In this document: one piece after another, positions 1 to 11,583 of the stretch | Layout: each line of letters opens with the position of its first letter | Numbering within the stretch: the first letter of the stretch is position 1 | From: Cephalopachus bancanus | Taxonomy: Eukaryota > Chordata > Mammalia > Primates > Tarsiidae | Direction of reading: 5' to 3' | Length of the DNA stretch: 64,000 bases | NCBI GenBank assembly: GCA_027257055.1 | Contig: JAPVLO010000320.1 | Location: 1,736,001 to 1,800,000, forward strand | Program-made: the position numbers and the translations under genes | The notes under the pieces: model-generated | Told to the model about the DNA's origin: nothing | Databases searched by the model: none | What the model saw: the letters and a program-made list of their open reading frames with translations, nothing else

Positions 1-477
1 TACGTGGCAGGGGTTACAAGCAGTGGACAGGAAGGGAACACAGGAGGTGACATCTGAAATGAGATTCCGTATAGCACCGGAAACCCAGCATGGGGCTTGG
101 CAAGTTTAGTCCCCCTTGGTTCCTGCAGAAAGGATGAGGGAGGAAAAATAAATAGACCATGAGGATGGCTGGGCACAGGCCAGGTCAAGGTGAGCTGGAG
201 GTTGTCCTGAGAGAGCCAAGGCCAAGGCCGAGGCCCGGAGATGGACTCTCAGCTCTGCATGGGCAGAGGATGGAGGACAGCATTTCTGATCCCAGGGCTC
301 TCTGGGTCTTCAGGTTACAGGAGGAACAAACACCCAGGAGCTGGGGGAGACCAGGTGCCCCTGGGAGATGGGGGGTGGGAGGGAACCCATGTTCTAAGTC
401 CCAGTTACAACGGACGACATGGAGTTGGAGACAGACACTCCCAATTTCCTCTGGGAAGCTGCCCCATTGCCCCACTC
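1..477. other. Unique sequence, no recognised feature
   Basis: Mixed-composition, purine-rich sequence in front of the tetranucleotide satellite. No exon, no known repeat and no clear regulatory cluster is visible. Confidence 0.5.
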
Positions 478-880
478 GGATGGATGGATGGATGGATGGA
501 TGGATGGACGGACGGACAGGTGAATCAATGGATGGATGCATGAGTGGATGGATGAGTGGATGGATAGATGAGTCGATGGATGGGTGGGTAGATGGGTGGA
601 TGGATGGATGGATGGATGGGTGGGTGGAAGGGTGGGTGGATGAATGGGTTGATGGATGGATGAGTGGATGAATGAAATAGATGAGTGTGTGGATGGGTGG
701 ATGGAAAATAGGATGAGTGGATGGATGGATGGATGATAGAACGGGTGGACAAGTGGGTGGATGGGTGAATAACAGAATGGGTGGATGAACGGATAGGTGA
801 ATGGGCAGATGGATGGGTGGGTGGAACAATGAGGGGTGAGTGGGTTGATGGGTGGATGAGTGCATGGATGGGAAGATGGA
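478..880 (+). repeat. (GGAT)n / (TGGA)n tetranucleotide satellite
   Basis: About 400 bp of ggat/tgga units, with pure runs near 480-510, 595-620 and 718-735, interspersed with ggtg, gagt and gaat variants. A run of this type gives long open frames on both strands ([16 protein letters not shown]), which are not genes. Confidence 0.95.
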
Positions 881-989
881 CAATGAATCAAGTAAACTGT
901 TTGAAAAGAGAAATTAACCCTTTCTAACTTGGTTTGACTGTCGAAAAAAATGGTCTTCATCCACTTTTATGGAGAGAAGGAGTCAGCTC

Positions 990-1123
990 TTCTCGGAACA
1001 ATGGCTTTCAAGCTTGGCTGCAATTTCGAATCACCTGGGAAGTTTTTTTTTTTAATTGATGTCTGGGTCCCACTCCTAGAAGTTCTTATTTAACTGGGGC
1101 GTGGCCCGGGCGCGGGGAGTTTT
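990..1123 (-). mobile_element. hAT-Charlie non-autonomous element (MER58/MER5-like), left part
   Basis: Contains 'cttggctgcaatttcgaatc' and 'acctgggaagt' followed by 'gggtcccactcctagaagtt', typical of MER58/MER5-type elements. The matching other end resumes at about 1300 with 'ctccccaggggattcgaag', so the element is split by an L1 insertion. The element is nearly palindromic, so its strand is uncertain. Confidence 0.6.
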
Positions 1124-1137
1124 AAAAGCCCCCCAGG

Positions 1138-1295
1138 TTGGGGTGGGGAGGCGGGATTGGCAGGAGTGGGAATCTGCTGGGGAGGGGGGCACACCTCATC
1201 AACAAGGGTGTACGAATGCATAATGAACATTTGTATGCCTAACCCTGAATTGTAACCCCCGTCTTTAAAATAAAAAAATAAAATAAAATAAAAAC
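1138..1295 (+). mobile_element. 5'-truncated L1 3' end (lineage-specific 3' UTR)
   Basis: Only the last ~155 bp of an L1 is present: 'gggggcacacctcatcaaca', then 'cctgaattgtaac', 'tctttaaaataaaa' and an A-rich tail. It closely matches the 3' end of the longer L1 at 42050-42165. Target-site duplications flank it (aaaagccccccagg at 1124-1137, aaaagctccccagg at 1296-1309), proving a retrotransposition into the hAT remnant. The reverse strand reads as an 85-aa ORF that is only antisense UTR. Confidence 0.8.
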
Positions 1296-1299
1296 AAAA

Positions 1300-1350
1300 G
1301 CTCCCCAGGGGATTCGAAGGTCCAGCGAAGGCTGAGATTTGCTCCACAGA
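1300..1350 (-). mobile_element. hAT-Charlie element, right part
   Basis: Resumes the element interrupted at 1123: 'ctccccaggggattcgaagg' then 'aaggctgagatttgct'. This corresponds to the terminal portion of the MER58-like consensus. Confidence 0.55.
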
Positions 1351-1950
1351 GAACCCTGTGAGAGGAGCCTCATCTCATGCTATCTTCTTACTATCAACTC
1401 CTCTTCCCGAGCTCACCAGGAACGGAAGACAGCTCCAACACTAAGGGAAGTCCTTTCTCACATGGAAATAGCTGGAAAGGGTCTCTCAATTTCAGAAGCT
1501 GGCAAATGAGGGAGACAGGTGTGGCTCAGGCTACGATTGCAGCTGCAGGCACCAGAGAACAAGGAAGAGAAACACCCTGGGGTAGACAAAGATGGGGGGG
1601 CGAGGGGGAGAGCTTTCTGGGTACACGGGTATATTTTTCCTTGGGTGTGACTGTAAGACAAAAAAAAATGCTTGGAAAAAATACATATATATCCCCATAT
1701 CTGATCTTTGCTTAATTACCTCTTCAGCAAGAGACGCTGCGAAAGCCTTGTGGATTTCATTAGTCACAGAGGTTCATTCAAACGTCTCCTTTGCATAAGA
1801 AACCCAAGTTTACAGCTGGTCTCTGGGAAAGAATGCCCCACGGGCCTTGAAAAGGGAGAGCTCGGGGCTGTTCGAGCTCTCACTGAAACACAGCGGAGGT
1901 CAGCGGCCCGTGATGCCTGGGGCCCGGCTGCAATGTTTCTATCCAGCATT
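1351..1950. other. Unique intronic sequence
   Basis: No repeat or exon recognised. A few short open frames exist on both strands but they have no family resemblance. Confidence 0.4.
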
Positions 1951-2384
1951 TGCAATTCAATCCCATAGTTTCCTTTATGGAACAATTCACTAAATTCAGA
2001 GAGTTGTTCTTTTTTCTAATTCACCATATAATTCACCTCCCAAGTTCAATTAAGAAGCAATCTGTTAGCAACTTTGGGAGCAAGCTGCTTTTCTTTGGGA
2101 AGCCCAATTTTCTTCCGCTCTCAACAAAAAGTGCCTTAATGATATGCATCATACGAGACATTGATGTACACACAACGCCCCCCTCGCCATAATTAATGAA
2201 ATATTAACTGTATACACCCAGAGACATCTAGGCAGAGCGAGATGGGCTTTTCCAAAGCCCATGAGAACAGAGCCTTGTGCCACTGATTACTAATGCCCAT
2301 CTGACCAATAGTGACTGCAAATTAATATTCATTAGTATGATAATTAATAAACAAAATTTCATATTAATTATTCCTGTGTCTCTC
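1951..2384. promoter_or_regulatory. Candidate conserved non-coding element with homeodomain sites
   Basis: Unlike its repeat-rich neighbours, this block has no recognisable repeat and is dense in TAAT/ATTA cores: cataattaatgaaatatt, gcaaattaatattcattag and gataattaataaac, plus 'atgatatgcatcat', which contains an octamer-like/POU site (atgcat). This composition is typical of developmental intronic enhancers. Conservation cannot be judged from one sequence, so the call is an inference. Confidence 0.35.
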
Positions 2385-2693
2385 ATTATTTATTTATTTG
2401 TTTATTTTTGAGTTGGAGTCTCACTCTGTCGCCCAGGCTGGAGTGCAGTGGCACACTCACGACCACCGCAGCCTCCATCTGCGAGGCTCAGGCAATCCTT
2501 CCGCCTCAATCTTCCTAGTAGCTAGAACTACAGGTGTGCACCACCATGCCCAGCTAATTTTTTAAATTTATTGTAGAGACAAAGTCTCACCAGGTTGCCC
2601 AGGCTGACCTCAAACTCCTGGGCTGAGGCAATCCTCTCACCTCAGCCTCCCAAAGTACTGGGATTACAAACTTCAGTCACTGCACCAAGCCTG
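2385..2693 (-). mobile_element. Alu, full length, antisense
   Basis: Dimeric Alu starting with a T-rich tail and 'gagttggagtctcactctgt'. The 'aaatttattgtagagacaaa' linker marks the local Alu lineage. Flanks tgtctctcatt and tgtctcccatt are probable target-site duplications. Confidence 0.95.
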
Positions 2694-2784
2694 TCTCCCA
2701 TTCTTAAAGCCCCATTACTTGATCCTTGGCTTTCTTGAACACAAGAACAGCCACCATTTTTAAACTGCCGACATTTAACTTTGA

Positions 2785-2965
2785 ATGCCAATTATTTGCA
2801 GGTACTTCACATGTACTTTCTCTATTTAATCCTCAAGCCAGTCTTCTGAGGTGTGTATTGTTCCATTTTACAGGCAGGGTAACTGAGGTTTAGAGTAAAG
2901 AAGACATCGCCGGGACACACAGCCGTTGGGTGGAGAAGGTGAGATTCTCTCCTGATTAGTCTAGC
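2785..2965 (-). mobile_element. MIR
   Basis: Shows the MIR core in reverse: 'ccattttacaggcagggtaa' then 'ctgaggtttagag' and 'ggacacacagccg'. Confidence 0.75.
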
Positions 2966-3156
2966 ATCCAAGTCCTTCATATGCATCACAGGCTAAAGAA
3001 AACCCAGCCAGGGCAACCTCAGCCCTCACGATTACTCACTTTCAAATCCTGGGTTTACAGTGTGGACCTGTTAGAGGTAAATCTAGCATAAAACTGTTTT
3101 GCTTTACTCTAAGAAAAAAAAAAAACAAACATCTCCAGCCTGAGACTCTCAAAATC

Positions 3157-3451
3157 AAGCAGGCTCAGAGGCTGACACCTGTAATCCCAACACTTTGAGG
3201 TCAAGATGAGAACTGCTTGAGGCCAGGAGTTTGAGACCAGCCTGGGCAAAACAGCAAGACCGCATCGCTACAAAAAAAAAAAAAGAGCAATTAGCCAGAC
3301 ATGGTGGTATACACCTGAAGTCCAGCTGCTCAGGAAGCTGAGGCTGGAGGATCACCTAAGCCCAGGAGCTTGAGGCTACAGTGAGTCAGGATCGTGCCAC
3401 TGCACTCCAGCCTGAGCAACAGAATGAGACCCCCAACTCAAAAAAAAAAAA
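3157..3451 (+). mobile_element. Alu, old (AluJ-like)
   Basis: Diverged dimer with 'gcttgaggccaggagtttga' in the left arm and an A-rich linker without the 'aataaatc' signature. It therefore predates the lineage-specific expansion. Confidence 0.95.
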
Positions 3452-3890
3452 TCTGTATTCCAAGTCCATCCATCCAGTGCATCTCCACGGAGTCCCTGCC
3501 TTGGGCAGCGCGGGGCTGGGTTCCTGCGGGTGGCGCCTGCCTTCAGGATGCCTGCATCTAACGAGGGGACGGACACTTACAATACACAATGCCACCACTT
3601 TGTGGATTAAGCTCTTTGAGGAAATTAAAAGCGTTTTATGAATGGGACACCCAGGGACGGTCTCCCTGAGTCGGTGACAGTCGCGTGAAGCAGGGAGAGG
3701 TGGCCATCCATCTGCGGAGAATATTCCAGCAAAAAGCAAACAGTCAACAGCTGCAAGAAAATAGACCTGAGGAAAGAGAGTGAGAGTCCAGAGAGGACTG
3801 GAGTGCCAGCAGGTGGGAACGGTCACCCGAGGGGGCCACAGGACCAGCTCATGTGGGGCCCTGAGTCTCACTTCACAGCCATGGCTTAAG
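3452..3890. other. Unique intronic sequence
   Basis: No known repeat and no exon seen. The 161-aa open frame on the minus strand (3386-3871) starts in unique DNA and ends inside the Alu, with no recognisable domain. Confidence 0.4.
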
Positions 3891-3894
3891 CATT

Positions 3895-4050
3895 CTTGAT
3901 TTGCTGGGACCTTTGATCACAGGTGATTTGCACAGCAATCCTGTGAATACATGGTATCATTCCTCTTTTACAGGGGAGAAAATTGAGGTCTATCAATAAG
4001 TTGACCAAGGTCACTCAGCTCGCTAGCCCTTCTGTCCCCAGAATCCATGC
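3895..4050 (-). mobile_element. MIR
   Basis: Reverse MIR core: 'cctcttttacaggggagaaa', 'attgaggtct', 'ccaaggtcactcagct'. Confidence 0.7.
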
Positions 4051-4218
4051 TCGAGCCCACAACCCCTGTCCTTGGCCCCAGGCCCGTACAGGGGCAGCCT
4101 AAGCACACATCCCAGGCAAGGCTAAAACAAATAAAGCTTCTTCATGCCCATCAGAAAACTACCTGCAAGCCCCACAGCTCAGCTCAGATGTTCTAATTAT
4201 TCACTAGTAACTATCAAG

Positions 4219-4486
4219 GCTGGGCATGGTGGTTCACGCCTGTAATCCCAGCACTTTGGGAGGCCAAGGTGGGAGGAGTTTGAGACCAGCCTAGACAACA
4301 CAGCGAGACTCGGTCTCTATGAAAAATTTAAAAATTAGTCTAGTGTGGTGGCATGCACCTGTCATCCTAGCTACTCAGGAGGCTGAGGTGGGAGGATCAC
4401 CTGAGCCCAGGAGGAGAAGATTGTAGCGAGTCGTTGCACTCAGTCTGGGTGACAGAGTGAGACCCCGATTCAAAATAAACAAAGAA
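4219..4486 (+). mobile_element. Alu, old
   Basis: Dimeric Alu with 'ggctgggcatggtggttcac' at the start and 'aaaataaacaaagaa' at its tail. A younger Alu follows immediately and appears to have inserted in its A-rich tail. Confidence 0.93.
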
Positions 4487-4810
4487 GCCGGGCTCGGTGA
4501 CTCAGACTGTAATCCCACGCCTTTGGGAGGCTAAGGTGAGTGGATTGCCTGAGCCCGCGGGTTCGAGACCCGCCTGGGCGGCGAGACCTCATCTCTACAA
4601 TAAATAAAAAAATCAGCCGGGCGTGGTAGCGCATGCCTTGTAATTCCGGCTACTCGGAAGGCTGAGGCGGAAGGATCGCCGGAGCCCAGCAGGTCGAGGC
4701 TGCGGTGGGCGGGAGTGGTCACTGCACTCCATTCTGGGCGACAGAGTGAGACTTCAACTCAAAAAACAAAACAAAACAAAATAAACAAACAAATAAATAA
4801 AAATAAAGAA
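4487..4810 (+). mobile_element. Alu, young lineage-specific type
   Basis: Carries the young diagnostic set: 'cccacgcctttgggagg', 'gcccgcgggttcgagacccg', loss of 'aacttgg' before cgagacctcatc, and 'atcagccgggcgtgg'. The (caaa)n tail is long. Confidence 0.95.
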
Positions 4811-5505
4811 ACGATCAAAAGACAAAGGCCCTTTCAAAGGTGATTCAGGCACAGACAAGGCAGTGTGACCCCGGTATCAGTGTGTAATCTCAAGGAGCTC
4901 CATCAATGCCACGTAACTTTTATATCCACGCCAAATCTCAAATGCACCAGAAGGAAAAGAGAGAATGAGTTAACGGAGCCCTGCCAGATATTGGTTATGA
5001 AATGATTTAATATTGGCAAGTGCATAATAAAGGGGGAATGCTTATGCACGCCTGGTGGGGGACTATAAATGTAACACTGTATAAGGTAATTTTGCAAGAT
5101 GGATCAGAATCTTTGAGAACAGGCAATAGTATGATTTATCCACATCTGTCCTAGGGAATTCATTGGCAATGACAACAAAGGAGCTCATCTTAATATTTTT
5201 TACAATAAAAAAGACTGTAGTGACCGTATCCCATAAAGAGTGCTAACAAGAACTGTGATACAATGGAACACTGTGGAACATTTTAAGCTGTTTTAGAAGA
5301 AAATTTACTAAGTGGGAACATGTTCACGATATAGGTCAAAAAACAGGCTGGGAAATAGTACCCAATGTACTTTTGGTAAAATCCAGTATGATTCTATCTT
5401 TTCTGAAAGAGCATATATTAAAAAAAAACATGACGGAAAAATACCGGATGAAAAAACCCACAATGTCCATTGTGATCATCTCTGGTTGGTGACTCTGGGG
5501 TGAAT
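4811..5505. other. Unique AT-rich intronic sequence
   Basis: AT-rich sequence without a recognised exon. The part around 5200-5460 ('ggaaaatttactaagtggga', 'ccagtatgattctatctttt') resembles the 3' portion of an ancient L1/HAL1-type LINE, but the match is too weak to fix a family. Confidence 0.35.
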
Positions 5506-5822
5506 TTTTGTTTGTTTGTTTGTTTGTTTGAGTAGGAGTCACTCTATCACCCAGGCTGAAGCGCAGTGGCATGCTCACAGCCACCGCAGCCTTGACCCGC
5601 TGGGCTCAGGTGATCCTTCCACCTCAGTCTTCCAAGTAGCTGGAACTACAGGTGCGTGCCACCACGACCGACTGATTTTTTTGATTTATTGTAGAGATGA
5701 GATCTCACCAAGTTGTCCAAGCTGGTCTTAAACCCGTGAACTCAGACAATCCTCTCGCCTCAATCCCAAAGTGTTGTAATCCCAAAGTGTTGGGATTACA
5801 GGAGTGAGCCACCGTGCCGGCT
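5506..5822 (-). mobile_element. Alu, antisense
   Basis: (tttg)n tail then 'gagtaggagtcactctatca'. Linker 'tttgatttattgtagagatg' is of the local Alu lineage. A short internal duplication of 'atcccaaagtgttg' near 5764-5790 is private to this copy. Confidence 0.95.
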
Positions 5823-5870
5823 TGTTTTTTTTTAAATATACTTTTTAAATTTCCAATTAAAAAAAAATTT

Positions 5871-6155
<285 letters not shown>

Positions 6156-6605
6156 TTCAGGATATTACTTTTATTACCAGGAAACAAAAGGATTTTTTAA
6201 AAGAGGAACTAGATGACATCATGCACTGTGTCTAAGAACATGTGCTCTCCACGTGGTAGTGTACCCAGGTGTGCACACACAAACACACACTTGCCAAGGA
6301 AACCTTCTTCTCATGGGAAAGAAACATAGTTGTGTTTATGCAGATGGAAAAGTTGTAGTCCAGCCTTTTTTTCTCTGCTTTTCTGCTCTGACCACAGAAG
6401 GAAAAAAAAACGGAGTCTACACCTCAGTGGGAAGATGAGAGGGCCTGTCAGCGCCTTCTCTCAGATGGTGTCGGTTGTGCGCTTCCGAGATCCACCTCCA
6501 ACCCTGCTTCTCTAGACAAGGTCACTGGCTTCCACCTGGGTCCTGGCTGATGAGGCCTCAGAATTGGCTCCTGCCTCCACACAGAGGTTTCTGGGAGGCT
6601 TCTGC
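6156..6605. other. Unique intronic sequence
   Basis: Holds a short (ca)n-like stretch near 6275-6290. No exon or known repeat recognised. Confidence 0.4.
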
Positions 6606-6917
6606 TTCTTTTTTTTTTTTTTTTTTTTTTTTTTGAGCAGGGTCTCACTCTGTCTCCCAGGCTGAAGTGCAGTGACACGATCATGGCTCAGTGCAGTCTT
6701 GACCTCCTGGGCTCAGGCGATCCTCCAGCCTCAGCCTCCCTAGTAGCTAGGACTACAGGCATACACATCCGGCTAATTTTTAATTTTTTTTTTTTTTTGG
6801 TAGAGACGAGGTCCTGCTACGTTGCCCAGGCTGGTCGTGAACTCCTGTCCTCAGGCAATCCTCCCGCCTCAGCCTCTCAAAGTGCTGGATTACAGGCCTG
6901 TGCCACTGCACTTGGCC
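6606..6917 (-). mobile_element. Alu, antisense, old
   Basis: Long T tract then 'gagcagggtctcactctgtc'. The right-to-left linker is T-rich without the 'gatttattg' signature, so it is an older copy. Confidence 0.93.
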
Positions 6918-7240
6918 TCTGAGAGGCTTCTTAGTCAGGCAAATGTTCTTCCATATTGCTTGGTCATCCTGGATCGCTGTATCTGCATTTTTCCTGGTTG
7001 TTGAATGAGTAACCACAAGACCTTCCACTTGGGCATGCTCTTAGAGGACCTGTTGCTGACCTGGCTTCAAGACTCCAGTTCCCTCCTGGCCTCTGGTCTC
7101 CAGGTATCCTTGTCTACCTGGCCTATGTCTTCTAGGCCAAGCCTGGCCTTGCCTTCTTGGCTGTGCCCGTTATTTACTGCAGCACAACAAACCATCCTTC
7201 CTTAGAGGGTTGTCGTGAGGATCCGGAGAGAACACAACAA

Positions 7241-7535
7241 GGCTGGGCTCGGTGGCTCAGCCTGTCATCCCAGCACTTCGGGAGGCCGAGGTGAGTGGAT
7301 TGCCTGAGCCTGTGGGTTTGAGACCAGCCCGGGCAATTTGACAAGACCTTGTCTCTACAATAAATCAACCATTAGCTGGGCATGGTAGCACACACCTGTA
7401 GTTCTGGCTACTTGGAAGGCTGAGGCGGAAGGATTGCCAGACCCCAGCAGGTCGACACTGCGGTGGCTGTGAGTAAGCCACTGCACTCCAGCCTGGGCAA
7501 AGGAGTGAGACTCCAATTCAAAAACAAAAAAATAA
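7241..7535 (+). mobile_element. Alu, lineage-specific intermediate type
   Basis: Starts 'ggctgggctcggtggctcag' with 'cctgtcatcccagcacttcg' and the 'acaataaatcaaccattagc' linker. It retains 'caatttgacaagacc', so it lacks the young-type deletion. Confidence 0.95.
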
Positions 7536-8030
7536 AGGCCCAGAACAGTGCCTGGTCTCCGCTCTCACTGGCTTAGTGGTCATTACCATGACTATTATCA
7601 TTGACTCTAGAATTGGAGTTTAGAAGAAGCAGAATGGAATGAAACAATAAGCCATGAGACCACACGTTTTACACCCAAAGCACCACAGGTCAAGGGAAAA
7701 GTTCAAGTTCTTCCTAAAGCAGGCTACCAACACCAAGTTTAGGCTGAGAACCCATGGACAGTCATCCCCAGTCAACGAAAGGAAGGCATCCCACTGTGAC
7801 TGGGCATGGTATTTCTTTAAACCTTGCTCCATAGGGTGCTCACCCAGTTTGAAATCTCAAATAGCAGTTAAAAAAAATTAACTAAAGACACGCTGTAAGA
7901 AAGGACTTAAGTGACTAGGTCATCGCAGTTACCCTGTCATCCCTGGGACAGTGGTGCTGATTGACCAAGATTCACTGGGTAGCAGCTCCCGAATTGCAGG
8001 CTAGAGCTTTACAGCAGGAACTAAGAATGT
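7536..8030. other. Unique intronic sequence
   Basis: Nothing recognisable. Small open frames only. Confidence 0.4.
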
Positions 8031-8034
8031 TTGC

Positions 8035-8215
8035 CGAGTATCTTGTGGATACCAAGGGCTGTGCTTGCTGCAGAATATGCATCGTCTCACTTTGTTCTCA
8101 GCACAGGGGCCGTGACTAGCTTCAGTGACAAAATGAAAGAACGGAAGCTTAGAAACCTTAAATAACGCACCCGCAGGCACACGGCTGGTTTGGAGGCAAA
8201 ACCCAGATACTATCC
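8035..8215 (-). mobile_element. MIR, diverged
   Basis: Reverse MIR pattern: 'atcgtctcactttgttctca', 'gaagcttagaaacctt' and 'cacacggctggtttggaggc'. Confidence 0.55.
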
Positions 8216-9035
8216 CAGACGCATCTGACTCTATTGATGGCCTCTGTCACACGGGACTAGGGGTTCCCACTTTAATAATCGGTAGCAAATATCCCAAAAA
8301 GAAAGGTCAGGAAAATCCCACCAGGCAGCTAAAGACAAAAGGTCGCATCCACAGGGATAGCTTCCTGAGTGTCTGTCTCAGGGACAGCTCTGACGGCTCA
8401 CGGAGCCATGTGTCTATTCTGAGGTGTGGGGTCCCTGGGAGACGGGGGCTGGGTTCTGAGGAAGAGGAGGAGAAGAAGGAACGGCCAGGAGGGGAAGGCA
8501 GGCGATGACTGGGCCTGAGTCCTTGGTAAGCCACACTCTGCCTCCCTGGGGGACCCCACTCCACCGGGGGCTGCCTGGACACAGGCACCCACAGTCACAG
8601 ATCGCAGCCCCACGCCAGGCATCAGAACGAGTGTCCTTGAAGACAAAACAGGTCCCTTCTCAGGGAAAGAGAGCTGTCCCCTCCTGGCCAAGCTCCGACC
8701 TACTGGACGCCCTCAGAGCCATCCAAGGTGCCTGTCTCTGGCCAGGGATCACCACCTGCCTTGAATCAAGTCAGTTGCACAACGTACCAGGCCACGTGGG
8801 AGATGCAGCCGTGAACCAGACACCGCCCCCCACCTGGCACAGGGAGCAGGGTGAGCAGCCCGGTGAAGGAATCTCACTTGCAACCCAGAATCTAGGCACG
8901 CTTCCTGGAGATGGCATCAAAGGGTAAGAAGCGTTTCAATAAACAGAGATGGGAGGAGTCAGGTAGGAGAGAGCAGAGAAGGGAAACGACTTGTCCTGTT
9001 TGGTAGCGCGCCCTTTTTGACCTGAAGGGATTTTT
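8216..9035. other. Unique GC-richer intronic sequence
   Basis: Contains open frames of 93-140 aa, but none resembles a tolloid exon or another known protein. Composition is ordinary intronic. Confidence 0.4.
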
Positions 9036-9039
9036 GGCA

Positions 9040-9170
9040 AGATAATTTTTCTGAGCCTCAGTCTTATCATCTGTAAAAATGGGTATAAGAGGCTCTAACT
9101 TTTCAGGTTGTGAGCAGCACCTACTACAATGTCTGGGACGTTGTGAGGAGTCACAGCCCTACTGACGGCT
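9040..9170 (+). mobile_element. MIR
   Basis: Forward MIR pattern 'tgagcctcagtcttatcatc' then 'tgtaaaaatgggtataagag' and 'gtgagcagcacctac'. Confidence 0.7.
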
Positions 9171-10271
9171 CTTCTTCAGGTCCTCTTAGGAGGCCTCCTG
9201 TATCTTGGTGACCACAGGGCAGCTGGACCAGCCCTGCCGGCCTCCTCCAGGGGGTCCTCTCTCAGAACAGTCAAACGGAAACTGTTGGTGCTCAGAGGCT
9301 CTCAGGGGATTCTTGACGGGGCTCTCCTTCACACTGGCTTCTAGAAGCTTCTGGGGGGCTGCTTTCTAAAGCAGAGAGGGGGCGGGCATGGCACTAGAGA
9401 GCACTAAGAGGCACGGGGGTGGGCGGATGGCGAGCTCAGACCCACCGTCTTCATGGCTGACGGCGGGACAGGAAGGGACAGCAGGGGCCTGGGTGCGCAG
9501 CGGGACACCAGTTAAATCCCCCCTGAGATGCCGACAGCCACACATCCGACCGAAACCTATAAGCGTAAGAGGGAGATTCAAGAAAAACCTTCTCAGCCCT
9601 CATTTATTTCCTCCGGGGCTCACTCGGTCGGCAGTGATCTCATTTACTCGCGTGTGTTTGCACTGCCTGCCTTCCCCGCCCCCTCGGAAACTCCAGCTCC
9701 ATCTTCCTCACGGATGTCGCCCCAGCTCTGGGACGTGCCCGGCCCATGGGAGGTGTACGAACATGTGACAGCCGAGGTGACGGAGGAACACGATTAGGCC
9801 CGAGCTGCTGGATGTGGGGAGGGGATGGAGGGAGAGTCTCGCTCAGCTCTCAGACTTGGTAAAGGCATCAGTCGCTCATTCTGCACGCAGACATTTGCCA
9901 AGCGAAAGGACACTTTAGCCCACTGGGAGTGGTCAACGTAAGAGGCTTGGAAATGTGCTTAGCTGCAAGAGAATTGCACATTTTTATGGCGATTGGTCAA
10001 AACGATAGTGAGCAAAGGAGTGCCATCCCACGGCCCTCGATGGAGTGGCCAGTGCTGTAAATGTGTCAGTTTCCCCAAATGAATGTACGGGTTCGAAACC
10101 ATCGTGACTCAGAACCGAAGAGGATTTTGTTGGAATCCTCTTAGATTTTTGTAGAAAGCGATCCTCAAATGCATCTGGAAGAATAAACAAGTAAGACTAT
10201 GGAAGGGATTTCTAGAAGTCAAGAGCAAGGGTATGAAGGAGGATGTGCTGGTCAAATGTGAAGCGAACCTG
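9171..10271. other. Unique intronic sequence
   Basis: About 1.1 kb without a recognised repeat or exon. The 126-aa frame at 9388-9768 shows no domain. This is one of the longer repeat-free stretches and would be worth a conservation check. Confidence 0.4.
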
Positions 10272-10568
10272 GGCCGGGCGCGGTGGCCCAAGTCTGTAAT
10301 CCCAGCACTTTGGGAGGCTGAGGTGAGAGGATTGTCTGAGCTCAGGGGTTCGAGACCAGCCTGGGCAACCTAGTGAATCCTCATCTCTACAATAAATCAA
10401 AAAATTAGCCAGGTGCAGCAGCACGTGCCTGTAGTTCCAACTACTTGGAAGGCTGAGGCGGAAGGATCGCCTGAGCCCAGCAGGTCGAGGCTGCGGTGGT
10501 CATGAGTATGCCACTGCACTCCAGCCTGGGTGGCAGAGTGAGATTTTGACTAAAAAAAAAAAAAAAAA
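10272..10568 (+). mobile_element. Alu
   Basis: 'ggccgggcgcggtggcccaa' start, 'ctacaataaatcaaaaaatt' linker, right arm ending 'gtgagattttgact' and an A tail. Confidence 0.95.
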
Positions 10569-11375
10569 CCATACAAAATAAACAAACAAAAAAAACCCAA
10601 ATAGATTGAAGGAAGTATAAAAAAGAAATGTTAAGTATAAACAAACAAACCATAGACCCACTTACAAAAAAAGAAGCTACTTCTCAAAGCTAGAATAGAA
10701 ATAATTTCACATGTTTAGAAGTTTAAGAAAAACTGGTTTGGCATATTTAACTGCAAAACCATTAAAAGGTTTGGATGTATTTAATTTCAAAACCTTTAAA
10801 AGTTTTGACTAGTGCCCCCAAAATGACAAATCACCAGTACAAGAGTAAATATCTGCACTGCAGATTACAAGTGGTTACTATCCATATTATACAACTAACC
10901 CATGCAAATCAATGAGACAAATTTTGAACCCAATGGACACAAGAATAGTGGAAATTGGCAAACATGTCACAGAAGAAACATGTCACTTCCAGCTTCCCTG
11001 GGCCTCATCGAGTAAAGAGGAATTGTCTTGGGTCACACATCAATTATTTAATCTAGTTAGTGTGTATACATCATAAGACTTCTTTTATTTTTTTATTTCC
11101 AATTTAGAAAACGGAGAGCGATATAAAACTAGTGGGAAATCTGACCTTGTTTTTGTAGAACTACTCTATCAATGTCTGGTTGGATGGAAGTGGTCATGAT
11201 TCTTAGTGAGTTCCCGAGGTGCTCGTCAGAAATGTTAGTTTGGATTTTGCTCTTCATGGCTTTATCATTGAAAACAGCTGTTCACACATGTACGTACTGC
11301 CAAAAAGCGATGTCATGAATAAGGTGTGATTGCGAACTTCAAAAATAGCACTATGTACAGGGTCGCAAAGAAAAT
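10569..11375 (-). mobile_element. hAT-type DNA transposon remnant (part 1, tentative)
   Basis: The stretch before and after the two Alus at 11386 and 11584 looks like one old hAT element whose end is 'gtggcccacaggccatgggt' near 11945-11965. Motif memory of Charlie/Arthur-like elements supports this from about 11040 on. The part before 11040 is AT-rich and unclassified. Orientation is a guess. Confidence 0.35.
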
Positions 11376-11385
11376 AAATGCTAAT

Positions 11386-11531
11386 AGCCGGGCGTGGTAG
11401 TGCGCGCCTGTAATTCCAGCTACCTGGAAAGCTGAGGCGGAAGGATTGCTGGAGCCCAGCAGGTTGAGGCTGTGGTGGCCGGGAGCGGCCACTGCACTCC
11501 AGTCTGGGTGACAGAGTGAGATTCCAACTCA

Positions 11532-11559
<28 letters not shown>
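11386..11559 (+). mobile_element. 5'-truncated Alu (right arm only)
   Basis: Begins at the right arm 'agccgggcgtggtagtgcgc' and ends in an A-rich tail. Target-site duplication aaatgctaa flanks it exactly (11376-11384 and 11560-11568), so this is a true truncated insertion. Confidence 0.93.
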
Positions 11560-11562
<3 letters not shown>

Positions 11563-11583
11563 TGCTAAAAAACACATGATGTT

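Noticed and set aside
185..883. 232-aa and 188-aa His/Pro/Ser-rich proteins on the minus strand
   Set aside because: Translation of the (GGAT)n satellite.
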